This document shows, in pieces, positions 25,312 to 35,124 of a DNA stretch of 64,000 nucleotides. This DNA is from Roseiarcus sp963758335 (GTDB lineage Bacteria > Pseudomonadota > Alphaproteobacteria > Rhizobiales > Beijerinckiaceae), in the NCBI GenBank assembly GCA_963758335.1, contig CAVWVF010000004.1:1116001-1180000 (forward strand), written 5' to 3'. Numbering within the stretch: position 1 is the first letter of the stretch; every line of letters begins with the position of its first letter. The notes beneath the pieces are model-generated. The model saw nothing but the letters and a program-made list of their open reading frames with translations. It searched no databases and was not told the DNA's origin. Made by a program: the position numbers and the translations under genes.

Positions 25312-26245
25312 TGCCGAGGGATTTGCAGGACGCGTTGATCGCCTTCACCAGTGAACGGAAATTCAATCGTAAAGGCCCGTTGTGCGTCGCTTTGGTGATG
25401 ACTCAGCAAGCTCGCGTGAGGGGTCTGCCACTCGATTCCAGTGAGCTTCTGACCGAGGGAGGCGGTCAGGTTTTCGGCTTGGGAAAGAGCGCCGTGCAGT
25501 CGATCCTTCAGCGCCACGGTATCACCCGCGTGCTGGCGTCGGAAGGCGGCCGGACGAGCCGCGGCAGCATCGGCAACATGCGGGAGTATGTCGCCCTTCT
25601 CAATCAGCTGCATGCCGAGGGCACCGCTGATCTGGACGCGATTGAAGGGTTTTGGATCGCGCGTGTCCATGAATTTTTCGCCGCGAAGCCGTTCAGAATT
25701 CGCCTCGACGCCTCACGTAGCCTGCGGACGGTTGAGCGTGACGTGCTCGACCAAGCTGAAGAACGTCAGAAGACGACGCCGGGCGTTTATTATGCTGGCG
25801 CCGTGATGCAGCACATGGTCGGCGCAAAGCTCGATTGCGCGCTTGGCCCGGGCAAGTTCGAACACAACAGCTATTCAACGTCGGATCAGCAGTCCGGACG
25901 GAGCGGAGACTTTTTCCTCGGCGATGTCGCAATTCATGTCACTACGTCGCCAGGCGAAGCAGTGGTCGAGCGCTGTCGCGACAACCTCAACGACGTTTTC
26001 GCCCTATCCTCGTAACCGGGCAGCGCGGTTTTACCGTAGCCGAGGGCCTCGCGGGCAATGCCGGCCTGGCGGACCGGATCGATGTCTTCGAAATTGAGCA
26101 ATTTATTGCGCTCAATCTCTATGAGCTGGGCAAGTTCGGCGCCGATGGACGTCGGGTCGCGGTCTCCGATTTTGTGACTCGTTATAACGAGATCATTGAC
26201 GACGTCGAGACGGACCCAAGCCTCAAAATTGAATTCAAGCAATAA
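25311..26245 (+). pseudogene. DUF4928-type putative restriction enzyme, one frameshift
   Basis: ATG 25311 (MPRDLQDALIAFTSERKFNR) reads to 26015: GPLCVALVMTQQARVRGLPL, NMREYVALLNQLHAEGTADL, AVMQHMVGAKLDCALGPGKF, SGDFFLGDVAIHVTTSPGEA, RCRDNLND. At about 26003 one G seems missing (GACGTTTTCG for GACGGTTTTCG); the next frame continues FRPILVTGQRGFTVAEGLAG to 26245. About 310 aa. DUF4928 proteins are often next to C5 methyltransferases and are thought to be type II restriction enzymes. The 'DFFLGDVAIHVT' region could be the nuclease core. The family name is given from memory. Confidence 0.7.
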
Positions 26246-26423
26246 CTGATCCTAAATCCGGCAGTTGAGGCGTAAGCGCTCGTTGCGAAAGAAGATTGTC
26301 CAACTGCGGCTGATTGGACTGTACGACGGGCAATTCGTCGCCCTTCACCGGCCTTCCCAAGGCCAAGCCCTTAGGCCGCCCTGCCCTTCCCTGCCCGCGC
26401 CTTGAACATCCGTTCGGCGAATT

Positions 26424-27347
26424 TCAGGAACGCGCCGTCAGGGCTGCGGATCGCGGCGCAGCCTTCGGCGCGCCATTTGTCCTGAAGCGGCCGATGACCT
26501 CATAGGGATCGTTGCCCGGCCATTTGCGGCGGAAGCTATCAAGGGCGTCGCCCGAGGGCATCGGCGGGGTTGTCAGCCTCCGACTAGGAACAGCGAGCAG
26601 GACCTGGATCACGCGAATGTCGACATTCTGCTCGAGCAGATGCGTGGCGAAGCTGTGCCGCAAGGTGTGCGGCGAGACGCGCTTGGAGATGCCCGCGAGA
26701 TTCTTGGCGGCGTGAACGGCGCGCACGAGTTGACGGGCCGACATCGGGTTGACCGGGTTCTGGCCCGGAAACAGCCAAGCCTGCGGCCGCGCCGCCCACC
26801 ACCAGTCGCGCAAGAGTTCGAGCAGTTGCGGCGAGAGCATGACGTAGCGATCCCGCTGCCCCTTGCCCTGCTCGACTCGCAGCGTCATGCGCTGGCTGTC
26901 AATGTCGGACACCTTCAGGTTCGCGACCTCGGACACGCGCAGGCCTGCGCCGTAGGCGACGCTGAGCGCGGCTTTGTACTTGAGGCCGGGCGCGGCTTCG
27001 AGGAGACGCGCCACTTCCTCCTGGCTCAGCACGACCGGCGCCTTGCGCGGCTTGTTCACCGTCGTCAGAGGGCGAACGAGGTCGGGCCGTTGGAGCGTCA
27101 CGGCAAAAAAGAACCGCAGCGCGGCGATGGCGGCGTTGATGGACCCTGGGCTGATCTGGTGCTGCGCCATATGCAGCTGAAAACGGCGAAGGTCCTCGCT
27201 CGTCGCCGTGTCCGGCGACCGGCCGAGGAAGGCCGCGAAGGTTCTGACCTGCCGGACGTAGGCCTTCTGCACCTTCTCGCTAAAACGGCGCGCCGTCATG
27301 TCGTCGATCATGCGCTGACGCAGCGGGCTGACGGGCTTGTCGGACAT
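26424..27347 (-). pseudogene. IS91-associated tyrosine recombinase, C-terminus replaced
   Basis: ATG 27347 (MSDKPVSPLRQRMIDDMTAR). Core-binding domain KAYVRQVRTFAAFLGRSPDT; catalytic GAGLRVSEVANLKV (Arg), GKGQRDRYVML (Lys), SPHTLRHSFATHLLEQNVDI (His-x-x-Arg). At VIQVLL the protein leaves the family: the second His and the Tyr are missing, and the frame runs on through unrelated sequence. Another frame there reads DKWRAEGCAAIRSPDGAFLK and FAERMFKARAGKGRAA, the tail of a different lost gene. A homologue with its transposase is at 58597-60663. Cannot be active. Confidence 0.85.
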
Positions 27348-27350
27348 CGC

Positions 27351-27481
27351 GAAAGCTCCTGTCTCGCATGGGGTTGAACCCCATGATCTTGAGACAAGTT
27401 CGAGCCTTCGCTCTCGCCGTCAGTCCTTCACAACCTCCCGCCGTCCATCGCCGCGGCTACCGCGCGAGCGGTTTCGTTCTT
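27351..27481. repeat. Hairpin repeat, copy 1
   Basis: GAAAGCTCCTGTCTCGCATG ... GCGCGAGCGGTTTCGTTCTT. It carries a two-part hairpin: CTGTCTC/GAGACA outside and CATGGGG-TTGAA-CCCCATG inside (27359-27397). It sits directly upstream of the recombinase at 26424-27347, so it is probably that element's end or promoter region. Confidence 0.8.
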
Positions 27482-28665
27482 ACGTCAACTCCGGCCGTCC
27501 GTCACAGAGATCACGGTCCGTCCGATGCCTCGAGCGAGTTCGTTCTTCCTCCGTTTTCGCTAATCGCCTATCCTCAACGGATGGCCGACACATCCGCCGG
27601 CGCCCACGCGGACGATCGGAGCAGTCGGTCGGGGAAGAAGCAGCTCATCGGCAAGCAGGATCCAGGCCCGGCGCGGCTTCGCGTCAACGTGCAGAGGTTC
27701 ATAGAACGGCGCCGACAGCCCAAAGGCCAAAGATAGCGCACCTTCACAGCGCCAGTAGCCTCGACGCTATCTCGCAAGTCTCGGAAAGGGTTCGACCGAT
27801 AGCATGACGCCGACGACGAAATTGGCCCACCCGTTCCTTTGCCTCCCGGAAAGGGGTGGCGAGCGGTCACCGCGAGCTCTTCCAATTTCGTCGTCGCTTA
27901 CCATCCAATGAGATCATGCGGAGATCGTGACCGAGCGCCTTGTGGTGCGTCTCGACGCGCCGGCACCCGCGGCACGGCCCCCGCGGATGAGGGTCTTATA
28001 TCCTCGACGTTTCCAATCAATTGGAATTCGCCAGCCGCGGATGAGGCCCTGACATAGGTGGCAGCTTGGCTCCGCCCGCGAGGGAACAGCCACCAAGCTC
28101 GCATAGATCGGCCCGTGGCGGCCTGTTTATCGCGTCGGTATCCAAGGCAGCCGGCAGTCCCTACCCGCCGCCCAGCGGGCCGCCTATTCCGCGAGCATGC
28201 AGGGGTCACGCGATAGGCAAGTGCCAGCGCTTCGCCGCGCTCGCCTCGCACCATCTAACCCGGTTGCCAAGCGGGACCGACATCGCGGCGATGAGCTTCA
28301 ACGCGCGAAGTGCGGCCGCGAGAAATTTCGGGTCATGGCCGCTTCGGCCGGGACCGGCCTGCCGCTAATGCCGCCGAAATCCCGGCGCGTTCTTCAAGTT
28401 GGCATTTGGCTGCGTGCACTCGGCGTGAGCCGGACACACCCCTGCCGTCGAGGCCGGCAGCCGACCCAATCACCTAGCCCAGCCGGCTGACGCCTAGTCA
28501 CTCGTCTACAGGCGCGCTTTCCGCGAACCTCGTCCGGACGTTGCACAAGGGGATTGCTGACGAGCGAAGACGACGTCGTGGACGACGGCAGTGCGCAAAT
28601 AGCGGTCATTCCCCGGCGGCGTGGGAAACGCGAAATAACTTCCACCGATCCTGGCAGGCCTCCTA
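27482..28665. other. No gene recognised
   Basis: About 1.2 kb in which open frames are Arg/Ser/Pro-rich on both strands and show no family. Contains no clear RNA gene. Probably decayed DNA between mobile-element scars. Confidence 0.4.
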
Positions 28666-29240
28666 TTAGGCGGGTTGTGTCTGCTCCCTCCAGCCGGCCC
28701 GAACGACGCCGTCAGCCTTGCTGAGGCGCGCGACGATCGCCTCCAGCGCCAGCTCCCGTCGCTTGTGCGAGGTCACGGTCGCCGTCACCTCGACGCGGCC
28801 GGAATCTTCGATGAACGCACTGTCCACTTCGCTGAAATGGACGTCGGGCGCGGCGGCGGCCAACTCCTTTACGACCAAGGACCTGATGTCGGAGGCGCGC
28901 GCCGCGCGGCAATCGATGGAGACGAGATAGTGTCGCTCTTCCTCGGTCGAGTTGATCGGCTGTCGGTTGATGGCGTGGACGATCGGCCTCAACGCGGTGT
29001 TGGCCCCGAGCACCAGGGCGGCGGCCATGAGGCCGTAGAGGGCGAGCCCTTCGCCGGCGAGCAGGCCCACCGCCGCCGAGCACCAGAGGGTCGCGGCAGT
29101 GTTGAGACCCCGCACGTTGAGGCCCTCCTTGAAGATCACGCCGGCCCCGAGAAAGCCGATCCCTGAGACGACCTGAGCCGCGATGCGCGTGTCTCCAACG
29201 CCATCCGGCACGACATGGGCATAGGTGACGAAAATCGCGA
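28666..29240 (-). pseudogene. MgtC/SapB family protein, 5'-truncated
   Basis: The coding part reads ALGVAIFVTYAHVVPDGVGD, TRIAAQVVSGIGFLGAGVIF, KEGLNVRGLNTAATLWCSAA and VGLLAGEGLALYGL, the MgtC membrane core, then a C-terminal ACT-like domain (RHYLVSIDCRAARASDIRSL, EVTATVTSHKRREL) to 28666. The first two membrane helices of MgtC are missing; the upstream frame to 29331 encodes unrelated basic sequence. MgtC proteins help survival at low magnesium. Truncated, so probably inactive. Confidence 0.8.
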
Positions 29241-29574
29241 CGCCGAGCGCATGACGGGACCTCCATGAACTCAAAAGCCGTAGGCTCCGAGACCGAACGG
29301 GGCCAGCCAAGAACCTTCCGTTCCGCGACATTGCTTCCGAGGATTGGGCCGCGGGGCGGACTGCTCAGCCGTTTCCCACCGCCAGCAAGACGATGCGAAA
29401 CAGCACCTGCCCGCCTGCAACGACCAGATAGAGGCGCAGGACGCTCATCCAGGTCTTCGCGCGGTCAGCGAGAGCTTGGCCGGCGGCAACTGATCCAGCG
29501 GCGCGCAACGTATCGGCCGGCTCCGACTAGACGTCTAGGTGCATAACTACAGTATAGATCGTCAAATCCATAGA

Positions 29575-29889
29575 CTAAGCGATGGCTAAATTGCATAATA
29601 TCACGATATGGAACAACACCTTTCAAGATGTTTCCTTCACCGACAATCGGGATAGCTCTAAAGCTGTAGTGAGAAACAACTTATACGCTGAGGCGATGGT
29701 GTCGTGCTCATCGAGGCTGACGATATTTGTCGTCATTATGTTTTCAAGCGCTTCATCCAGTTTTGCCTGCAATATTTCCTTTATGTCCACGACACCCACA
29801 AGACGATTGCCCGAATCCGTGACGTAGACATACATCACCACTTCGGCATCTTTCGCCGTGTCTCGAAACCCGCGTATGACTTCGCTCAC
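29575..29889 (-). pseudogene. CBS-domain fragment of an MgtE-type magnesium transporter
   Basis: EVVMYVYVTDSGNRLVGVVD, KLDEALENIMTTNIVSLDEH and DTIASAYKLF match the CBS pair of MgtE. One base is missing near 29680; the shifted frame gives SHYSFRAIPIVGEGN, LKGVVPYRDIMQ. The membrane part is absent. The fragment is much more AT-rich than its surroundings, so it came from a different genome. It ends beside hairpin repeat copy 2. Confidence 0.65.
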
Positions 29890-29910
29890 CTTAGCCGCAG
29901 GAGGAAACGT

Positions 29911-30041
29911 GAAAGCTCCTGTCTCGCATGGGGTTGAACCCCATGATCTTGAGACAGGTTCGAGCCTTCGCTCTCGCCGTCAGCCCTTCAGAACCTCCTG
30001 CCGTCCCTCGCCGCGGCTACCGCGCGAGCGGTTTCGTTCTT
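29911..30041. repeat. Hairpin repeat, copy 2
   Basis: Nearly identical to 27351-27481, with the outer stem CTGTCTC/GAGACAG perfect (29919-29957). No recombinase gene is attached here; it is a scar. Confidence 0.8.
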
Positions 30042-30194
30042 GGTGGGATTTCCGGCCGCCCGCGATGAACGTGAAAGGCGACTACGAGACGGTCGGAGTT
30101 GGCCAAGTCTGGCGATAGGCGCCTTCAAGCGAGGAGATTTGCAGGGCCGACGCCCAGTCCGAGGAGGAATGGTACTACTCGGTCGGAATCCAGA

Positions 30195-30300
30195 ACTACG
30201 TCTACACACTTCCCCGCCGGGTTCGCCGATCAGGGGCATTTGACGAAAGTATTCGCCAAACTCAGCGGCATGACCCCTGCCGCTTTACGCCCTGAGTGGC
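30195..30300 (+). pseudogene. AraC-type DNA-binding tail
   Basis: THFPAGFADQGHLTKVFAKL then SGMTPAALR is the second helix-turn-helix of AraC-family regulators. Nothing of the rest remains. It lies in front of the decarboxylase gene and may be what is left of its regulator. Confidence 0.6.
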
Positions 30301-30517
30301 TGACCAGCGTTCCACGTCGCCGCTTCGACGTGGGGCGGATTACAAAGGCGCACGAACGTACAAGAATGTTCACCCGAATTCTTGAATTTCGCCTGGGATG
30401 AAGCTAACTTTCGCCCCGGTCCGCGTCGATCGCGCGAACCGCACCGACGCGACGAAGATCGTGTCCGAGAGGAAGCCCAATCCGGCCGAAACACGAACGC
30501 TTGTAAGGGAGGTCGCC

Positions 30518-32212
30518 GTGACGAAACGCTCCCAAGACACAACCGCATCAGAAACGGTGAAGACGGCAGGCGTGGCCGACTATATCGTCGAGCGCATCGC
30601 CCAAGAGGGCGTCACGCATTGCTTTGGCGTCGCCGGCGACTACTTGTTCCCGGTTTGCGACGCGGTCGACCGCAGCCCGAAGATCAAATGGATAGGCTGC
30701 GCAAACGAATTGAACGCCTCGTACGCCGCCGATGGCTACGCCCGGATACGGCGCGTGGGAATGGTTGCGACCACGTATGGGGTTGGAGAATTGTCGGCGC
30801 TGAACGGGGTCATGGGGGCGAAGGCCGAGCGTTCGCTCGTTTTTCATGTCGTTGGCATGCCGTCCTATCAGAACCAGCGCCTGCGCAAGATTGCCCATCA
30901 CACCCTCGGCGATGGGATTTTCGGCAATTTCATCGATCTCTCAGCCGCGGCGGCCTGCTGCCACGCCGTGATAGACCCCGACAATTGCGTTATTGAGATG
31001 GAACGCGTGATTGCCGAGGCGCGGCGCAATAATCAACCCGCCTATATCATCGTTCCATCCGACTACGCGCTGTCGCCCGTAACGGCAAGCGAGGTGCGCC
31101 CGCTGACGCACAAATCGAGCGAGGCCGCTCTCAAGAAAGCGGTCGCAGCCATCAGCGAGCGACTGAAGGGCGCGAAGTCCGCTGTCGTCCTGCCAGCCTT
31201 CACCCTATCGCGCCTGGGGCTGCAAAAGCAGTTGCGAGAAACGATCGAGGCGCTGGGATGCCCGTTCGCGACGACTTCGATGGAAAAGTGCATCATCGCC
31301 GAAAGCCACCCGCAGTTCGCGGGCGTTTATGCGGGCGCGGTGTCGGCGCAAAATACACGGGAGATCGTCGAGGGCGCCGATGTCGTGCTCGATCTTGGCG
31401 GCGTCAATCTCAATGACATCACCACCACTTCGTATTCCGCGCGCCTTGATCCGACGCGGTTCATTACGATCGGCCTCAACGATGTCCGTATTGGCGAGCA
31501 GGTGATCGGCGGCGTCCGCCTCGCGGACATGCTCGTCGAGCTCGCGAAGCTGAAACTCCCGATGGCCCGATATCGGCGAACGCCCGAACGTCCGGCGGCT
31601 ATCGCCGGCAACCCGTCCGATAAGATCACGATGGACGCGCTCTATCCGCGCTACGCAGCTTTCATTCGGGCGGGGGATACGGTCGTCCTCGAAACCGGCA
31701 GTTCCACCCCTGGCATGACGCCCATGACGCTCGCCGATGGCGTGCGTGTGGAGGCGCAAGTCTTGTGGGGGTCGATCGGTTGGGCGACGGCGGCGGCCTT
31801 CGGCATTGCGCTCGCCGATCCGAGCCGCCGCACGATCCTCATCACCGGAGAAGGCTCTCACCAATTGACCGCAAATGAGATCGGGAGCATGGGCCGGTTC
31901 GGCGCCAATATCACCGTGTTCGTTCTCAACAACGAGGGCTATCTCATCGAGCGCGCGCTCGAAGAGAATCCGAACTGGACCTACAACGATCTGGCGCCTT
32001 GGCGGTATGCGGAATTGCCGCGGGCGCTGGGCTGCGCTGACAGGTTCACGGCCCGCGTGGCGACGCTAGGTGAACTCGACGCCGCAATGAAGACGGCACG
32101 CGAGAGCAAATCCGGCGCCTACATCGAGATCATCGGCGGACGATTGGACGTGCCGCCGGCTCTCGCCTTCGCACACGGCCGGCTGAAAGCCATGTACGGT
32201 GACGCGCCGTAA
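30518..32212 (+). CDS. Thiamine-diphosphate pyruvate/indolepyruvate decarboxylase-like enzyme
   Basis: GTG 30518 follows AAGGGAGG at a good distance, giving 564 aa, the usual length; the in-frame ATG at 30398 has no such site. PYR domain: THCFGVAGDYLFPVCD, CANELNASYAADGYAR (the catalytic Glu), IAHHTLGDGIFGNF (the His-His pair of decarboxylases). A central domain follows. PP domain: ETGSSTPGM, LWGSIGWATAAAFGIALADP, ITGEGSHQLTANEIGSMGR and VFVLNNEGYLIE, the diphosphate-Mg motif (GEG...NN instead of GDG...NN). It would decarboxylate a 2-oxo acid to an aldehyde. One of few complete metabolic genes in the window, flanked by scars. Confidence 0.9.
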   Translation: MTKRSQDTTASETVKTAGVADYIVERIAQEGVTHCFGVAGDYLFPVCDAVDRSPKIKWIGCANELNASYAADGYARIRRVGMVATTYGVGELSALNGVMGAKAERSLVFHVVGMPSYQNQRLRKIAHHTLGDGIFGNFIDLSAAAACCHAVIDPDNCVIEMERVIAEARRNNQPAYIIVPSDYALSPVTASEVRPLTHKSSEAALKKAVAAISERLKGAKSAVVLPAFTLSRLGLQKQLRETIEALGCPFATTSMEKCIIAESHPQFAGVYAGAVSAQNTREIVEGADVVLDLGGVNLNDITTTSYSARLDPTRFITIGLNDVRIGEQVIGGVRLADMLVELAKLKLPMARYRRTPERPAAIAGNPSDKITMDALYPRYAAFIRAGDTVVLETGSSTPGMTPMTLADGVRVEAQVLWGSIGWATAAAFGIALADPSRRTILITGEGSHQLTANEIGSMGRFGANITVFVLNNEGYLIERALEENPNWTYNDLAPWRYAELPRALGCADRFTARVATLGELDAAMKTARESKSGAYIEIIGGRLDVPPALAFAHGRLKAMYGDAP

Positions 32213-32277
32213 CGCGTCGCCACCAACTTGATGAGCTCGAGGGATCGGGGCAGGAAGGCGTGCCTATAGTGGATAAT
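32213..32277. other. Short spacer
   Basis: Between the decarboxylase stop and the shuffled DUF1194 gene; nothing recognised. Confidence 0.3.
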
Positions 32278-32645
32278 CGGCGCAATCGCGCCGGGCTACG
32301 TCGAATGGGCCGGAGAAAACGAACAGATGATCGTCGTCGATTGGGCGGTCATCCGGAATGCGGCGGACGCGCGCGCCTTCGCCGCCGGCCTCAGCGGCGC
32401 CCAAAGCCAGAAGTTGCTCGACGCGATCTCGACCGGCCCCCAACCGCCGCGGCGTATCCGCGCCGCTCCAGGGCGAATTCGCCGTCGTCGATGCTGCGCG
32501 AGACGTCCGCCGCCAGAACAACCGCGGCGTCGACCTCCGTCGGCGCATCCGCCGCCCCCATCCACCCGCCGGCGGACGCCGCGAGCGCCAGAACGACGGT
32601 CGCAACAGCGAGGCGAACCCACAAACCGCCCATCGCAGCCTCCAT
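32278..32645 (-). pseudogene. DUF1194 (VWA-like) gene with shuffled segments
   Basis: On the minus strand from ATG 32645: a signal peptide (LWVRLAVATVVLALAASAGG), then VDAAVVLAADVSRSIDDGEF and ALERRGYAAA, the metal-binding DxSxS start of DUF1194. The next two parts are on the plus strand: 32278-32397 encodes GAIAPGYVEWAGENEQMIVV, DWAVIRNAADARAFAAG and 32398-32447 encodes LSGAQSQKLLDAISTGPQ. In intact proteins the order is ALERRGYAAAL, LLDAI.SGP, GAIA..YVEWAG. Thus both later segments are inverted, each in its own place. The remaining 3' half is absent. Confidence 0.7.
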
Positions 32646-33033
32646 CGCCCTGCGGGATGAAGACTACGTGCCACCGAGGAAAACCGCCAGACGCAAGGAT
32701 GATCGGAAGGCAAGGGGTTTTTCCAAATCAAGAACGGCCCGCTTTCGTTACTCACCGCGCGATCGATAGTCCTTCAGCGCCGAGACCTGAGCCACGAACG
32801 TGCGAGCGAGCTTGTTGAAGGCGCGTTCGACTGAATCTTGCTGCGGGATATTCTCGACGTGCGCGATTGGGGGATCGTGATCGCCCGCGCGGACGCATAA
32901 AGTCTCTGGCACAGACGGCCGGAGTGACGTATTGCGGACGTAGCAGACCGCGGCCTTGGACGCCTCAGATGGGCGGGAAGCGGGCGTTCCCGGCGACCAC
33001 GCGGTTTGCGAGATCGAGCCATCCGAAAAGGAC
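32646..33033. other. No gene recognised with confidence
   Basis: A minus-strand tail FNKLARTFVAQVSALKDYRS ending at 32748 resembles the end of a plasmid protein of the type ARTFTAQxEALKRYRxGGE, but the rest is missing. Otherwise empty. Confidence 0.35.
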
Positions 33034-33058
33034 GACGCCGCCCACAATGGGCGGCGTC
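33034..33058 (-). terminator. Rho-independent terminator of the PEP-CTERM gene
   Basis: A perfect 11-bp stem GACGCCGCCCA/TGGGCGGCGTC with loop CAA; on the minus strand it is followed by GTCCTTTTCGG. It starts 28 bp after the stop of the leftward gene. Confidence 0.75.
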
Positions 33059-33085
33059 CTATGACGCTTCGAAAAATGTGATGCG

Positions 33086-33520
33086 TTACGCCGCGACCGA
33101 TGCGGCCTTGCGCGAGCCCCGATAGCCCGCGAGGCCCAATCCAGCCAATCCAACAAGCATCATCGCCCAGGTCGAGGCCTCCGGAACAGGCGGAGTGCGG
33201 GCGTCATAGTTGAAACTGAACCCTTCGCCGGCGCTGAGCGTTTCGTCGAACGACATCTCGATCGTGCCGGCAGCCGTGACGGGCAGGACGATGAGACTGT
33301 CGGCAAAATAGGCTTCCGCATCGGAAAGATCGCTGAAGTCTTGGCTGTAGACGATGGCGTCGTTCGTCGAGATTTCGAACGTCGCCGCGCGTTGATTGTC
33401 GACGAATAACGCCGGCGCGCCTCGCCCCAACGCGCGAACGAGCGCCTCCTTGCGCTCGGGAACGAGAATGAAATGAACGTGGTTGGGCATCAGGCAATAG
33501 GCAAGAGACCGCCACGTCGT
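33086..33520 (-). pseudogene. Chimera: RAYT transposase start fused to PEP-CTERM protein end
   Basis: The 5' part reads TWRSLAYCL then MPNHVHFILVPERKEALVRA, the HUH region of REP-associated tyrosine transposases (Y1_Tnp, HxH = HVH). After GRGAPALFVDNQ it turns into a secreted-protein end: TFEISTNDAIVYSQDF, IEMSFDETLSAGEGFSFNYD, then VPEASTWAMMLVGLAGLG, LAGYRGSRK: a PEP-CTERM sorting signal (VPEAS, membrane helix, basic tail). The fusion is in frame, but neither half is complete: the RAYT lacks its tyrosine helix and the PEP-CTERM protein its signal peptide. Followed by a good terminator. Confidence 0.75.
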
Positions 33521-33582
33521 GCTTGCGGCATTGGCTCGCCAGGAAACAGGGCGCCAGCGCGCTACCTGCGCCGCAGCGAGGG

Positions 33583-35124
33583 TCAGAGACTCGCCAGGAA
33601 TGCCGCCAGGTCCTTCTTCTCCTGTTCGGTGAAGCCGATCTTGAAGCGCTGATCGTAGAAAGTCACGACGTCGGCCAAGGTGCGCGCGGAGCCGTTGTGG
33701 AAGTAGGGCGCACGCGCCGCTAGGCTACGCAGGATCGGCCCCTTGAACTTTCCGATGTCCGCGCATTGGCCCGAGATCATCGCGCGGCCGAGGTCGGTGA
33801 CGGTATACGTCGTCCCTTTCAATGGCCCGCTGTCGCAAGACACAGTGAAAACCGGGAGCCCGTCGATGTCCAAGACTGGCACGGCGCCCGTGCCCTTGAT
33901 CGGATCAAGCGGGCCGCTGCCGGCGATCCCAATATTGATCGGGAGCTTGACCGAGTGATTGCCGACGTTCGGCGAGTCGTGGCATGTGCCGCAGAAGCCT
34001 GAAATCGTCGGCTGGCCAACAACGTCGTTGAGGCCGGTGATTGCGATCGGCTTGGTGTTGAACACGGCCTGCCCTCGGGCAATTTGGGCTCGCCGTTCGT
34101 TTTCCCAGCTGCCGGTGAGAGACGCCCAGGCGTCATAGAGCGTGAAGATGACGCTGGTGAACGGCGTTCCTTTGGGATTGCCTCCAAGTGAATCGTTGAT
34201 GCCGGGAAAGAAAGCGGCGACCGTTGTCGGCAGGAATTCCGGCCCGCCGGTCGCGCCGGCGCCGTTGAGATCGCGCGCGCGATCGTCGACGCTTTGCGCG
34301 GCGAGAACGCCCGTCTCGAACGCCACTATCTGCGACACTTGATCCGGCGTCGGCGGCGTCGTCGCCTGAGCATGGCCATTTGTCGCGTCGGTCGCCTGGC
34401 TCGCTAGGCTCGCCTCGCGCCCGTCCCACATGATCGCATTGATGAAGGCCAGATAGGCTGAGGGCAGTGGGCGGCGATAGGTCGAGACGATGCCGGAGGT
34501 CGGGCTTGTCAGACCCGTCGCCGGATTGGTGTTGCAGCCATAGCGGTCTGCGACGCTCGTGATGCTGAACTGCGCGCCGGCCGGCATCACAATGGCGATG
34601 CGAATCAACCCTCTGTCGAGCAGCAAATGGTACGCCTCGCGCCTTGCGGCGAGGGTGGAGAAATCCGCCGTGGGACAGACCGCTCCGTCGACGGGACGGA
34701 AGATCGGGGCATAGCCAGAGGTGTCCTCGAAATCGTCGCGCACGCTTCTGACGCTCATTCCCCAACCGCTCTACGGCTGGTGGCAAGAAAAACAGGTGCG
34801 ACCGTTCGAGCCGAGATCCTGAAAGAACGCGTTCGTCGAAGTGATGACGGATCCGCCGGGCATAAACGTGCTGATGACGCCACCGGGATCGGCGTGTTGC
34901 GAATAGCCGCGAATGATCGGCGGCGTGACTTGCTTCGTCCGTTCGGCTTCCCGGTCGTGCGGCATCCGCTGAAGGTGCCCGATGGACGCGCCGATCCATG
35001 CCTTTTCGGGTTCGAAGTCGGAAGCGGCCCAAGCCGAGCCTAACGCCGCCACGACCGCGGCGATTGCGGAAGCGCCCGCCAAGCGGGATCGATTCGACAA
35101 TTTACGGCAAGATCCGGATGACAT
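33583..35124 (-). pseudogene. Di-haem cytochrome c peroxidase/MauG family with one amber codon
   Basis: ATG 35124 with a signal peptide (SRLAGASAIAAVVAALGSAW). First haem site CFSCHQP, immediately followed by TAG at 34771-34773, then in the same frame SGWGMSVRSVRDDFEDTSGY, YGCNTNPATGLTSPTSGIVS, NAIMWDGREASL. Second haem site FCGTCHDSPNVGNHS; then FKGPILRSLAARAPYFHNGS, ARTLADVVTFYDQRF, ending LAAFLASL at 33583. 513 codons, family length, no other damage. The amber probably replaces a Gln (CAG) of the CHQPQ.GW motif. Such proteins oxidise or reduce substrates in the periplasm. Confidence 0.88.

Noticed and set aside
26260..26290. IS1380-like end (CCTAAATCCGGCAGTTGAGG)
   Set aside because: Resembles an IS1380 terminal sequence from memory, but there is no transposase or second end in the window to support it.
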